From a virus, in IMG/VR virus record IMGVR_UViG_3300024262_000100, positions 1 to 38,590 of that record: DNA of 38,590 nucleotides; one strand, written 5' to 3'. Below, piece after piece: positions 1-6,791 of this stretch. Each line of letters opens with the position of its first letter. The stretch's first letter is position 1. The position numbers and the translations under genes are program-made. The notes below the pieces were generated by a model. The model was not told the DNA's origin and ran no database searches. It was given only the letters and a program-made list of their open reading frames with translations.

Positions 1-71
1 CTCCCACCCTAACCCCCCCCTAAATATAATCCCCAAAAAAGCCAAAACAGACTCCACAACACTTTCCATGA

Positions 72-99
72 TTGTAAAGCGAAAGTGAAGTGGTATAAT
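72..99 (+). promoter_or_regulatory. Candidate sigma70-type promoter near the left end
   Basis: TTGTAA (72-77) and a perfect TATAAT (94-99) are separated by 16 bp. It points rightward, yet the next genes (157-730) lie on the minus strand, so it would make an antisense or leader transcript, or it may be fortuitous in AT-rich DNA. I see no gene in 1-156; 12-20 holds a C-rich run. Confidence 0.35.
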
Positions 100-156
100 A
101 TACTTTGAAGTAGTGTTTAAAACTTGATAATAAATATACCTCCGCAGCTACATTTT

Positions 157-354
157 TCATTTTGGAGTTGTAGCATTCCCGGTTTTTTTTATTTTTATTT
201 TTTTGGATTTTATAATTTGAAACTTAAATAATATTTTATAAACCGAGATAGACACCCCAAACAGTTTGCCATAACTGGTACTTTCGTATTGGTACGAAAA
301 CATTGCATCATCCCAAGCCCCTCCTTCTTTTCTTCTTTTAAAAAATGTCTTCAT
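157..354 (-). CDS. Hypothetical small basic protein (65 aa)
   Basis: I do not recognise this protein. It is Lys-rich, with an acidic and aromatic patch near residues 14-27 and a basic C-terminal half. The ATG follows the stop of the 56-aa gene at 370-540 by 15 bp, so the two could be co-transcribed. There is no Shine-Dalgarno sequence, which is normal for this genome. It is the last gene of the left minus-strand block, and coding potential is less certain than for its upstream neighbours. Confidence 0.4.
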   Translation of the reverse strand: MKTFFKRRKEGGAWDDAMFSYQYESTSYGKLFGVSISVYKILFKFQIIKSKKIKIKKTGNATTPK

Positions 355-369
355 ATAGGTTTTATTTGG

Positions 370-540
370 TTATTGTTTTTTAAACAAAAGCTTTGTTATT
401 TCCTTTTCATGCATTTCTATTGTTATTTTTATCATCTTCTCCACGCACCCAGGACAGGAAGGTACAAGCATACTAGATAATACGTTTATGTTTCTCTGGA
501 GCCGTACAACTTTCCTGCATTGTTCAACTGTAAACGCCAT
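370..540 (-). CDS. Small CxxC protein (56 aa)
   Basis: The reading frame starts ATG GCG TTT ACA and ends TAA at 370-372. The protein begins MAFTVEQCRK and carries a CPGC pair at residues 29-32, a possible half zinc site or redox pair, followed by a charged helix ending LLFKKQ. It sits in a tightly packed row of minus-strand genes and fills what would otherwise be a gap. Function unknown. Confidence 0.55.
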   Translation of the reverse strand: MAFTVEQCRKVVRLQRNINVLSSMLVPSCPGCVEKMIKITIEMHEKEITKLLFKKQ

Positions 541-574
541 ACCATTTTAGTTAATTAATAGGTTTTTCAGTTGG

Positions 575-730
575 TCACATTTTGTGACTCGCTGGTTTTA
601 CTTCGTCTATAAGTTCCTGCGGTGTTCCTAAAAGGATAAACTTTGGGCGATCGTCTTCCATAATTGACTTCGGTATTTCGTTGCCAATATATAATATTTT
701 ATTTAACATTGCCTGTTCTAGATCCTTCAT
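575..730 (-). CDS. Small hypothetical protein (51 aa)
   Basis: Begins MKDLEQAMLN and ends SHKM, with TGA at 575-577. The composition is acidic and amphipathic and protein-like (PKFILLGTPQELIDE near residues 29-43). It lies 25 bp downstream of the anti-CBASS gene and in the same direction, so it is probably co-expressed with it. No family recognised. It could be an accessory counter-defence gene by position only. Confidence 0.6.
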   Translation of the reverse strand: MKDLEQAMLNKILYIGNEIPKSIMEDDRPKFILLGTPQELIDEVKPASHKM

Positions 731-755
731 CTTATTTTAGTAATAATAATTTAAG

Positions 756-962
756 CTAAGCTGTTGCTGCTTTTACTGCCCACATAGCAGCTTCTTCGTA
801 TGAGGTTTGTGCTAAGCTGGCCAACCTTCCGTCTTTTTCTTTTAAAGTTTCACAAAGGTTAATTAACTCCGCTGATTTTTGTTTAATCTCAGAAACAATA
901 TCATTATTATCTGGATTAAATGTTGTGCGAACTCTTTGTTCGCCGATTGTTAATTCTTCCAT
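756..962 (-). CDS. acb2: Acb2-family anti-CBASS protein (cyclic-nucleotide sponge, 68 aa)
   Basis: The protein matches the short Acb2/Tad1-hairpin family by eye. An N-terminal GEQRVRTTFNP segment (residues 7-17) leads into a helix with KSAELINLCE near residues 29-38, then a second helix with LASLAQTSYEEAAMWAVKAA near residues 47-66. The ending AAMWAVKAAT is the family hallmark, and the length is typical. Known members, such as T4 Vs.4 and Pseudomonas phage Acb2, form small oligomers that bind cyclic di- and trinucleotide signals and so keep CBASS effectors from being activated. It lies in the left minus-strand accessory block with other tiny genes and directly downstream of the structured stretch 1016-1181. 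Ligand preference cannot be read from sequence. Confidence 0.85.
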   Translation of the reverse strand: MEELTIGEQRVRTTFNPDNNDIVSEIKQKSAELINLCETLKEKDGRLASLAQTSYEEAAMWAVKAATA

Positions 963-1015
963 ACTTTTTTTTGATTATTCCCGATCTAAAATTGTCGGGT
1001 TTAATAATAATTATT

Positions 1016-1181
1016 GCTGGTAGTGAATGGACAAGGTTTGACTTGCAGTTCACGGTAGGGCTGTCCTTCTGCGTCCTGCGTGTACTTAACAGGATGTTTT
1101 TTCGTTTAAGCAGTAGTAGATTCCTACTTACCCACCCATCTACAGGGTTATGGCTCACTGGCCACACCACCCACTACCAAC
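1016..1181 (-). ncRNA. Candidate structured RNA (166 nt), unknown class
   Basis: This gap between two minus-strand genes is 49% GC against roughly a third in its surroundings. Read on the minus strand, a 10-bp stem closes the domain (GUUGGUAGUG at 1181-1172 with CACUACCAGC at 1025-1016). Inside are five further hairpins: UGGC/GCCA (1164-1151), ACCC-type stem 1148-1134, AGUAG/CUACU with a 4-nt loop (1128-1115), UCCUGU/GCAGGA (1094-1074) and GGACAG/UUGUCC (1066-1029). Two pairs are G-U on the minus strand but would be A-C mismatches on the plus strand, which favours a minus-strand RNA. A rival reading is a decayed or recoded gene; see findings. Confidence 0.45.
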
Positions 1182-1205
1182 AAAATGACTATTAAAGGTT
1201 ATTTA

Positions 1206-1442
1206 TTAAGTAGCTTCGACATTATCTGTTTTGATATTAGTAACCTTAGAATAAGTCACTCCTGACAAAATATCTTTAACAATACCCCAGTACATAAGTA
1301 AAACTCCTATTCTATCTGTTACGAATTCAAAGGCACTTTGTGGTTTTATAGAAAATCCACCATACCAAGTTCCAACAGACCAAATAAATAATCCAATCCA
1401 AAATATTTTAATTCCTGTTATTTTCTTTATTTCTTTATCCAT
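1206..1442 (-). CDS. Small membrane protein (78 aa, two TM segments)
   Basis: After a short charged start (MDKEIKKITG) there is a hydrophobic, Trp-rich segment at about residues 13-32 (IFWIGLFIWSVGTWYGGF). A second hydrophobic stretch lies near 46-58 (IGVLLMYWGIVKDIL), followed by a polar tail, so two membrane passes are likely. No family recognised. It starts 5 bp after the stop of the 94-aa gene upstream and is probably in the same operon. An inner-membrane role such as superinfection exclusion is possible but only a guess. Confidence 0.65.
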   Translation of the reverse strand: MDKEIKKITGIKIFWIGLFIWSVGTWYGGFSIKPQSAFEFVTDRIGVLLMYWGIVKDILSGVTYSKVTNIKTDNVEAT

Positions 1443-1447
1443 AGTTT

Positions 1448-1732
1448 TTATTTATTAAGTTTTTTTGGTCTAATTAATATAGTATTCCCCTCCTCAATAA
1501 TCTCCAACTGAGGCTTTAGTAGTTTTCTCACTGACTCCTGCCAGCTCTCAACCTCTGTATCAGAGAACGATTCAATGAACGCAGCTACCTTCTGTTCAAA
1601 AACAGGCGTAACAGGCTGATCCACAAGCCTTGAGAGATGATTAACCACTTTGTTGTAGTCGTGGTCTGGTGAATCAACCATCATTGGCACTGCGTCTAGT
1701 TCTAGGGTTTTATTCATTGGTAGGTTTTTCAT
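1448..1732 (-). CDS. Hypothetical protein (94 aa)
   Basis: Unrecognised soluble acidic protein, mostly helical, with a C-terminal beta-like segment (IEEGNTILIRPKKL). Two starts are possible. The ATG at 1732 overlaps the upstream gene by 23 bp. The ATG at 1717 (MNKTLELD) overlaps only the upstream stop region (ATGAATAA) and would be translationally coupled, giving 89 aa. I give the longer form but consider the shorter equally likely. Confidence 0.65.
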   Translation of the reverse strand: MKNLPMNKTLELDAVPMMVDSPDHDYNKVVNHLSRLVDQPVTPVFEQKVAAFIESFSDTEVESWQESVRKLLKPQLEIIEEGNTILIRPKKLNK

Positions 1733-1907
1733 GATTATATCCTAATCTTTTCAAAGGATTTTTATGTCCTTGAATTTCTCTTCGTTTAAAAAATGACTCT
1801 GTTAATAAATCTACTCTTGGACAGTCTAGGTTGATACAACTATAAAGCCCTTCAAAATCCATAAGGGGAAGTGTGCATTTATCACATTTTTTTACATTTA
1901 ATTTCAT
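1710..1907 (-). CDS. Zinc-ribbon-like small protein (65 aa)
   Basis: Two cysteine pairs, CDKC near residues 8-11 and C-x4-C (CINLDC) near 24-29, look like a zinc ribbon, followed by a basic tail. The frame can be opened at a TTG at 1922, but that would overlap the upstream 41-aa gene. The ATG at 1907, preceded by TTAATAAT, fits the genome's start pattern and is preferred. Zinc ribbons in small phage proteins often bind nucleic acid or protein partners; the partner here is unknown. Confidence 0.6.
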   Translation of the reverse strand: MKLNVKKCDKCTLPLMDFEGLYSCINLDCPRVDLLTESFFKRREIQGHKNPLKRLGYNHEKPTNE

Positions 1908-1911
1908 ATTA

Positions 1912-2037
1912 TTAAGTATCAAATAGGTATCTTTTAGGTGTAATTACACCTGTTCTATTGTAACCGAGTAGTAAACTGCCTTTCTTTACTATCGGAATAG
2001 AGTAGTCTACTTGTTCTTTTGTTAGTTTTTTACTCAT
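1912..2037 (-). CDS. Small hypothetical protein (41 aa)
   Basis: The frame runs MSKKLTKEQVDY to KRYLFDT and ends TAA TAA at 1914-1909. It fills the gap between two minus-strand genes exactly, with 4 bp to each neighbour. Composition is protein-like (GSLLLGYNRTGVITPKRYL). Unrecognised. The tight packing is the main support. Confidence 0.55.
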   Translation of the reverse strand: MSKKLTKEQVDYSIPIVKKGSLLLGYNRTGVITPKRYLFDT

Positions 2038-2041
2038 ATAA

Positions 2042-2380
2042 TTATTGATTATTTTTTGTTAAAGATGAAGAGATGGCTTTTTGAATGGATAGCGCTGTCT
2101 GAAATAAACCATGTGAGTAAAAGCTTGCAGAACCATTGCTCCACTCTTTAAAGCTAAAGCCATAATTACTAGGGGTTATTTCTAGGTTTTTAATTACAAT
2201 TATTTTATCGTTAAATTCATAATCAGTGCCTTCTATAATAAACTTGTGCAGTAAATCAACTATTATTTTGTAAAGATCATCGTGCTTTTTTAGTTTATCC
2301 AGTTTTTTATTCCAAATATTTGAATTATATCCGTTTTGTGGAAGTTTTTTCTCCATAACTACTTTGTTTTTTGTTATCAT
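2042..2380 (-). CDS. Hypothetical protein (112 aa)
   Basis: Unrecognised alpha/beta protein, Lys-rich at the N-terminus, with an aromatic and polar C-terminal part (GFSFKEWSNGSASFYSHG). The frame is open further upstream (to 2401), but that would overlap the preceding gene. The ATG at 2380, 4 bp after the upstream stop, is a better start; a third ATG (MEKKLPQ, 2356) is possible. It is the second gene of the left minus-strand block. Confidence 0.6.
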   Translation of the reverse strand: MITKNKVVMEKKLPQNGYNSNIWNKKLDKLKKHDDLYKIIVDLLHKFIIEGTDYEFNDKIIVIKNLEITPSNYGFSFKEWSNGSASFYSHGLFQTALSIQKAISSSLTKNNQ

Positions 2381-2384
2381 TATT

Positions 2385-2576
2385 TTATTTTTTAGGAACA
2401 ATCTTGATAGTGAATGAAGTTTCTCCCTCTTTTACTTCGCCACCTTCAATAATAATAGTATTTCCACCGGAAAAAGCCCCTTTTCTTGTACTCTCTTTGA
2501 TAGCCCTAGTGATCGTCTTATGTAAATACTCGTGATCAACCTCTAAAGCACGTGATCTATTTTCTTTATCAGACAT
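2385..2576 (-). CDS. Hypothetical protein (63 aa), first gene of the left minus-strand block
   Basis: A charged N-terminal helix (SDKENRSRALEVDHEYLHKT) is followed by a Gly-rich turn and two beta-like strands (NTIIIEGGEVKEGETSFTIKIVP). No family recognised. It is the promoter-proximal gene, starting 32 bp downstream of the candidate promoter at 2608-2636, and is therefore likely to be expressed with the anti-CBASS gene further down. Confidence 0.6.
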   Translation of the reverse strand: MSDKENRSRALEVDHEYLHKTITRAIKESTRKGAFSGGNTIIIEGGEVKEGETSFTIKIVPKK

Positions 2577-2607
2577 ATTTTTGGTTTTTTATAAAATATA
2601 CGGATAA

Positions 2608-2636
2608 AAGATACATTATCACTAGACATTAATCAA
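2608..2636 (-). promoter_or_regulatory. Candidate sigma70 promoter for the left minus-strand block
   Basis: On the minus strand, TTGATT (2636-2631), a 17-bp spacer and TATCTT (2613-2608). It sits just upstream of the 63-aa gene at 2576. It is the only well-spaced pair I found pointing left in the 284-bp divergent gap 2577-2860. Confidence 0.5.
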
Positions 2637-2774
2637 GGCTTATGATACTTTATTTCCTGTAGAACATATAAATGTAAAATATAGAGTAGGTGGGTTTTTG
2701 TTTTTCCCTACACATCTAGGGTTATTTTTCCCCCGAAATTCTAATATTTTTTTTATCCTTCTACACTGCACTAG

Positions 2775-2813
2775 AAATGGGGGTAGCCAGTTGCTCGGTT
2801 ATCCCCATTTTTT
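2775..2813 (+). terminator. Terminator-like hairpin in the late-operon leader (possible attenuator)
   Basis: AAATGGGG (2775-2782) pairs with CCCCATTT (2803-2810), and the stem continues inward as GUAGCC/GGUUAU with two G-U pairs, giving 14 bp around an 8-nt loop. The right arm runs into TTTTTT (2808-2813). It has the form of a rightward intrinsic terminator but lies 48 bp before the first late gene with no rightward gene upstream. A weaker hairpin, CCCTA/TAGGG (2706-2721) followed by TTATTTTT, precedes it. Together they suggest attenuation of late transcription. Confidence 0.55.
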
Positions 2814-2860
2814 ATGTTATATTGTTTATAGTTTTTTTTATTGTCTAATATTAAAAATAT

Positions 2861-3049
2861 ATGAATGATGACCAAATAAAGATCTATTTTGGCTCGGAAA
2901 GTGGTAAAGAAGTGTCAAAAAAAATGATGGTTTTCCTTACTGAAAACGGATATCAGCCTATTAGTGATGATAAATCACCATTTGTCCTGTATACAAAACG
3001 TATAGAAAAAAAAATAAAAGTATCTAAAAAGAAAAGTAAAAATAACTAA
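2861..3049 (+). CDS. Small hypothetical protein ahead of the terminase (62 aa)
   Basis: Acidic N-terminal half and a strongly basic C-terminal tail (KKIKVSKKKSKNN). It occupies the place where the small terminase subunit normally lies, 5 bp before the large subunit, but is far shorter than usual small subunits and shows no helix-turn-helix that I can see. It could be a reduced DNA-recognition partner or an unrelated protein. First gene of the late operon. Confidence 0.6.
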   Translation: MNDDQIKIYFGSESGKEVSKKMMVFLTENGYQPISDDKSPFVLYTKRIEKKIKVSKKKSKNN

Positions 3050-3054
3050 AAAAT

Positions 3055-4653
3055 ATGGGAATTTTCTATGAAAAAGGGAAAAGTAAGAGCGAAATGAGGC
3101 AGCTCAGGCTCAAACACCCTAGTAGATACCTATCTGAAGAAGCTGCAAAACTACTCATGGATAAAGAGTGGAGATTATCGCACCTCTATAAAATACTGGA
3201 TAAAAATGGAAAACTAATCACATTCAGACCCAATGAAGAACAGTTATACGTTCTTAGGGATATAGTTATGGGTGGTGTGAGTAAATATATAATTCTAAAG
3301 GCAAGGCAGCTAGGGATGACTACCTTCCACCTTATTAATGATCTGGATTCTTGTATCTTTACACCAAACTATCGTGCCGGAATAGTCGCTCACCAATTAG
3401 AGGCTATGTACGGTATCTTCGAGATAGTAAAAAGAGCATGGCAACACCTACCAGACTCAATAAAAAAAATGTGCGGTGATATCAAACCTACCAGAACTTC
3501 TATAAAATTTCCGCATGGTTCTGAATTAACAGTAGCCCTATCCTTCAGATCCGGAACTCTATCTCATCTACACGTTTCTGAATTAGGTAAAATGGCCAAG
3601 AAATACCCGGAGAGAGCCAAAGAGGTGATAACCGGTTCATTCCCCACCGCAGAACAAGGGATTATCTCTATCGAGTCTACGGCTGAAGGTGTCGGTGGTA
3701 TCTTCCACAACCTCTGGACTGGTGCGCCTGATAATGGATTCAAAAAAATCTTCTTTGATTGGACTAAACATAAAGAGTACGTTTCAGAAAAAAGGAAGAT
3801 ATCCGTAGAATTCTTAAATATACAACGTAGAAATAAATTAACAGCACAACAGATATGCTGGTACTACTGGAAATATAAGCAGATGGGTAGAGAGGTCTTC
3901 CAAGAATACCCTCTAAGTCCTCAAATGGCCTTCCTCCAGAGCGGAGAGGCTATCTTCGATGCTGCTCATCTTTTTCTTTCCTGTTTTCCTTCTGCCCCCG
4001 AAAGTGAAGAACATTATGTAATCGGCGCAGACCCTGCTGGTGGTGAATCTGTAGGCCCTGATCCTGACCGCTCATCTATGGATATTATAGATTGGCGCAC
4101 TGGTAACCAGGTGTATCACTGGTCTGGGATAGAAAAGCCTGATGAGTTCGCGCTTCGGCTTTACGCAATGTCAAAAAAGTACAATAATGCAATTATAGGT
4201 TGTGAAAGAAATCCGGGCGGTTTTGGAATCGTCGTGGTGAACAAACTAGCTGAACTGGGAGCTAAACAGCATTCTACCAGAACATACTCAAGAAAAAGAG
4301 ATAAATATGCCGATAAATGGGGATGGGAAACCAATTCAGCGACAAAAAGACTAATAATTGAGGAATTAGAAGAAGATTTAAGGAAAGAATCTATCGGTTT
4401 AGCGTACCAGAAGTCTATTGATGAATTACTTTCCTACGAGAGAAAAGAGAATGGATCTACTGGAGCTGTTGAAGGCTGCCATGATGATACCGTTATGTCC
4501 CTTGCTATAGCCAATAGAATGAGAAGAGAGCATCCACCAAAAGGTTTTGGTTCTCTAGCAAAAAAAAGACCCAAAAAAAAGGGAGAAACATTTATGGAGG
4601 CTATGAGGAAAAACACTAAAAAGAAACAACAGAACATTAGAATAGGTCGTTAA
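3055..4653 (+). CDS. terL: Terminase large subunit (532 aa)
   Basis: The ATPase and nuclease motor that packages DNA into the prohead. The N-terminal ATPase domain shows the Walker-A-like KARQLGMTTF (residues 82-91) after the adenine-binding segment FRPNEEQLYVL. The region LHVSELGKMAKK is followed by the coupling-type ESTAEG near residue 207. The C-terminal RNase H-like nuclease has its first acid in VIGADPAGG (about 323-331), a second in IIGCERNPG (about 382) and the third in GCHDDTVMSLA (about 480). Length is typical. The last 40 residues are very Lys-rich. It precedes the portal by 39 bp, the standard packaging gene order. It uses a leader AAAAAAT before ATG with no Shine-Dalgarno sequence. 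Confidence 0.93.
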   Translation: MGIFYEKGKSKSEMRQLRLKHPSRYLSEEAAKLLMDKEWRLSHLYKILDKNGKLITFRPNEEQLYVLRDIVMGGVSKYIILKARQLGMTTFHLINDLDSCIFTPNYRAGIVAHQLEAMYGIFEIVKRAWQHLPDSIKKMCGDIKPTRTSIKFPHGSELTVALSFRSGTLSHLHVSELGKMAKKYPERAKEVITGSFPTAEQGIISIESTAEGVGGIFHNLWTGAPDNGFKKIFFDWTKHKEYVSEKRKISVEFLNIQRRNKLTAQQICWYYWKYKQMGREVFQEYPLSPQMAFLQSGEAIFDAAHLFLSCFPSAPESEEHYVIGADPAGGESVGPDPDRSSMDIIDWRTGNQVYHWSGIEKPDEFALRLYAMSKKYNNAIIGCERNPGGFGIVVVNKLAELGAKQHSTRTYSRKRDKYADKWGWETNSATKRLIIEELEEDLRKESIGLAYQKSIDELLSYERKENGSTGAVEGCHDDTVMSLAIANRMRREHPPKGFGSLAKKRPKKKGETFMEAMRKNTKKKQQNIRIGR

Positions 4654-4692
4654 AAAATATATATACTCATTTTTCACTTAAAAACTAATATT

Positions 4693-6771
4693 ATGGGAAA
4701 AAAAATATCATATGAAGGTAAAGCAAAGGAGAAAGAATTGGAAAAGAAACTATTACAAGAATTACAAGCTGAGGTTAGTATCGCTGACTCTTATTGGGAA
4801 CATAATTTCAAAAAGAAATGGGATATGAATTCCAAATATGTAGCTGGTGATCAGTATGAGAAGCTTGCCGGATATGATGATCAGATAGTTACAAACTATG
4901 TCTTGAGAAATAATGAGGCTGTTTTCCCGGAATTAATAAATAAGAATATAGATATTACTGTAGAGCCACGCAGGTCACAGTTTTTTGAGGCTTCTAAAAG
5001 GGTTAGAGGTGCTATGTACTATATCTGGGAGGATGAGGAGTTCGGTGTTTATGATAGATGTGAGGAAGCTGTTAAAGATATGGTCGATATCTCTATGGGT
5101 GTGGTGAAAACTACATACCTCTTTGAAGATGAAGAGATCACTACTGAAAAGAAGGTTCCTGAAGATAGACCTTTTATTAAACAAGCGAAGCAATTAGCAG
5201 GGATGGTTAATGGTAAAAAAGCTGAAAAAACTATAAAGGAGAAAACACAATATGTCTTAGAAGATAGAATCCTTGTAGAAACGATTTCACCTTTTGATAT
5301 TCGTGTTTCTTTCGGGTGCGATGGTAGGAATGGTACTAATTCTATCCCTTTAATAGCCCAGGAAAGAGAATTTAGAAAAGACCAGTTCACTAGAATGGTG
5401 GGGAAAGAGAATTTGGACAAATATACTGCTGTTCCAATGAAAAACACAGATAAAAGTAAAAAGGTGTTTACAAATAAGGATGGATCAAAAATTGAAGTGT
5501 ATCGAGGTTGGGAAATTTGGATGAAAGATAAATATGTCGAGAATGGATATGTTGTCTGTATCGTTGATGAAGATTTCAAAGCCTTTATTAAAAGACCTAC
5601 TTCTAGCCAGTATCTATTCGGACATCCTTTCCACTTTATTAGAAGCAGATCAGAACAAGGTGAGTTCTATCCTCGTGGAAGAACTTGGTATTATAAGGAT
5701 AATCAAGACGAGTATAATATGCAGACTTCTTTTTTGATGTCATTTACTAAAAAAGCGCTACCAAAATTTGGATATGATGAAGATTTTATTTCTCCTAGAG
5801 ATGCTGATAAAATAGCTAATGGTGAAGAGCTTTCATTGATAGGTTTTTCTGATCTACAAGGGGCTAGTCTTAAAGATGTTTTCCAACAAATAACCTCTGC
5901 TCAAATCCCTAGAGAGGTTTTGATGGCTCGGGATGCTTCAAGAGTGCATATAGATGAAATCCCGGGAGTTACAAATACTTTCGCTGGTGGTGGTGTCGAT
6001 AAACAAGACAAAGCTACCCTTGGAGTTCTTCAAGACAGAGGATCAAGCAGGAGAATAGAGCCTTTAAAAGACAAAGTTGATGCCTTTATTGGAAAGGTTA
6101 TGAATAATGTCTTCCTTCTAATGCAGGAATTTTTAGACAAAGAGATTGTTATAGGGATTGAAGGTGATGAAGGGGTTAGAATGGAATCTATCACAAAGAA
6201 GCAATTGGTGGGTGATTATGCTATGACGGTGAGAACTAGAAGAGCAGAAGATGTTCAAGATGTTGTAAATATTCTTACCTTATTAAAAGGTGTTCCAGAG
6301 GCTGTTCAGCCAAATCCTATTACTGGAGAAAGTATTTCTTTGGTTAAAATAGCAAAAGTTTTGATAGATCAGTCAAGGATTTTAAGGAAAATTCCGGGTA
6401 TAATTATGATCGCTGGAGATGCTGATAATGAGAATATGAGAATGTTGAAAGGTGAGAAGATAAAGCCAAGAATGGGTGAGGATCATATGCTACACGCTGC
6501 GAAGCACACAAAAGCCCTACAAAAAGCAGAACAAGACAAAGTTGACCCACAGGTGCTTTCTATTATAGAATCACACTTAGAGGAAACAATGACATTAATT
6601 GAGGAGGAGAATACTACCCAGATGAAGGAAATGATCGGTGGCGGTTCCGCTTCTTCTGGCAGTGGACAGGTTCAACCGATAGCACCAAAGGGAGTGGCTT
6701 CAGAAGCTAGTCCTGCTGGTATGGGTAATACCGCTGGTATTCCAACGGCCCAAACTACACAAACAGTATAA
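4693..6771 (+). CDS. Portal protein (692 aa)
   Basis: The dodecameric head vertex through which DNA is packaged and ejected. Placement directly after terL and before the scaffold, the 692-aa length and the overall character all fit large podovirus-type portals. It has a charged helical N-terminus with YVAGDQY near residue 50, a core with VEPRRSQF, DISPFDIR-like segments (ETISPFDIRVSFG) and a long helical C-terminal stem. The last 50 residues are low-complexity Gly/Ser/Pro/Thr (GGGSASSGSGQ). T7-type portals are shorter (about 535 aa), so the P22 or phiEco32 style is closer in size. Assignment rests on context and length more than on a single motif. Confidence 0.85.
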   Translation: MGKKISYEGKAKEKELEKKLLQELQAEVSIADSYWEHNFKKKWDMNSKYVAGDQYEKLAGYDDQIVTNYVLRNNEAVFPELINKNIDITVEPRRSQFFEASKRVRGAMYYIWEDEEFGVYDRCEEAVKDMVDISMGVVKTTYLFEDEEITTEKKVPEDRPFIKQAKQLAGMVNGKKAEKTIKEKTQYVLEDRILVETISPFDIRVSFGCDGRNGTNSIPLIAQEREFRKDQFTRMVGKENLDKYTAVPMKNTDKSKKVFTNKDGSKIEVYRGWEIWMKDKYVENGYVVCIVDEDFKAFIKRPTSSQYLFGHPFHFIRSRSEQGEFYPRGRTWYYKDNQDEYNMQTSFLMSFTKKALPKFGYDEDFISPRDADKIANGEELSLIGFSDLQGASLKDVFQQITSAQIPREVLMARDASRVHIDEIPGVTNTFAGGGVDKQDKATLGVLQDRGSSRRIEPLKDKVDAFIGKVMNNVFLLMQEFLDKEIVIGIEGDEGVRMESITKKQLVGDYAMTVRTRRAEDVQDVVNILTLLKGVPEAVQPNPITGESISLVKIAKVLIDQSRILRKIPGIIMIAGDADNENMRMLKGEKIKPRMGEDHMLHAAKHTKALQKAEQDKVDPQVLSIIESHLEETMTLIEEENTTQMKEMIGGGSASSGSGQVQPIAPKGVASEASPAGMGNTAGIPTAQTTQTV

Positions 6772-6791
6772 AATTAATAATAAAAATTGAT

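Noticed and set aside
916-1195. Open frames on both strands across 916-1195 (84 and 91 aa)
   Set aside because: Both overlap the Acb2 gene in the wrong frame, have no protein-like character and cross the structured stretch. I prefer RNA or decayed sequence.
5049-5579. 176-aa open frame opposite the portal gene
   Set aside because: Antisense to an intact essential gene with no leader or promoter; Ser/Phe-rich shadow composition.
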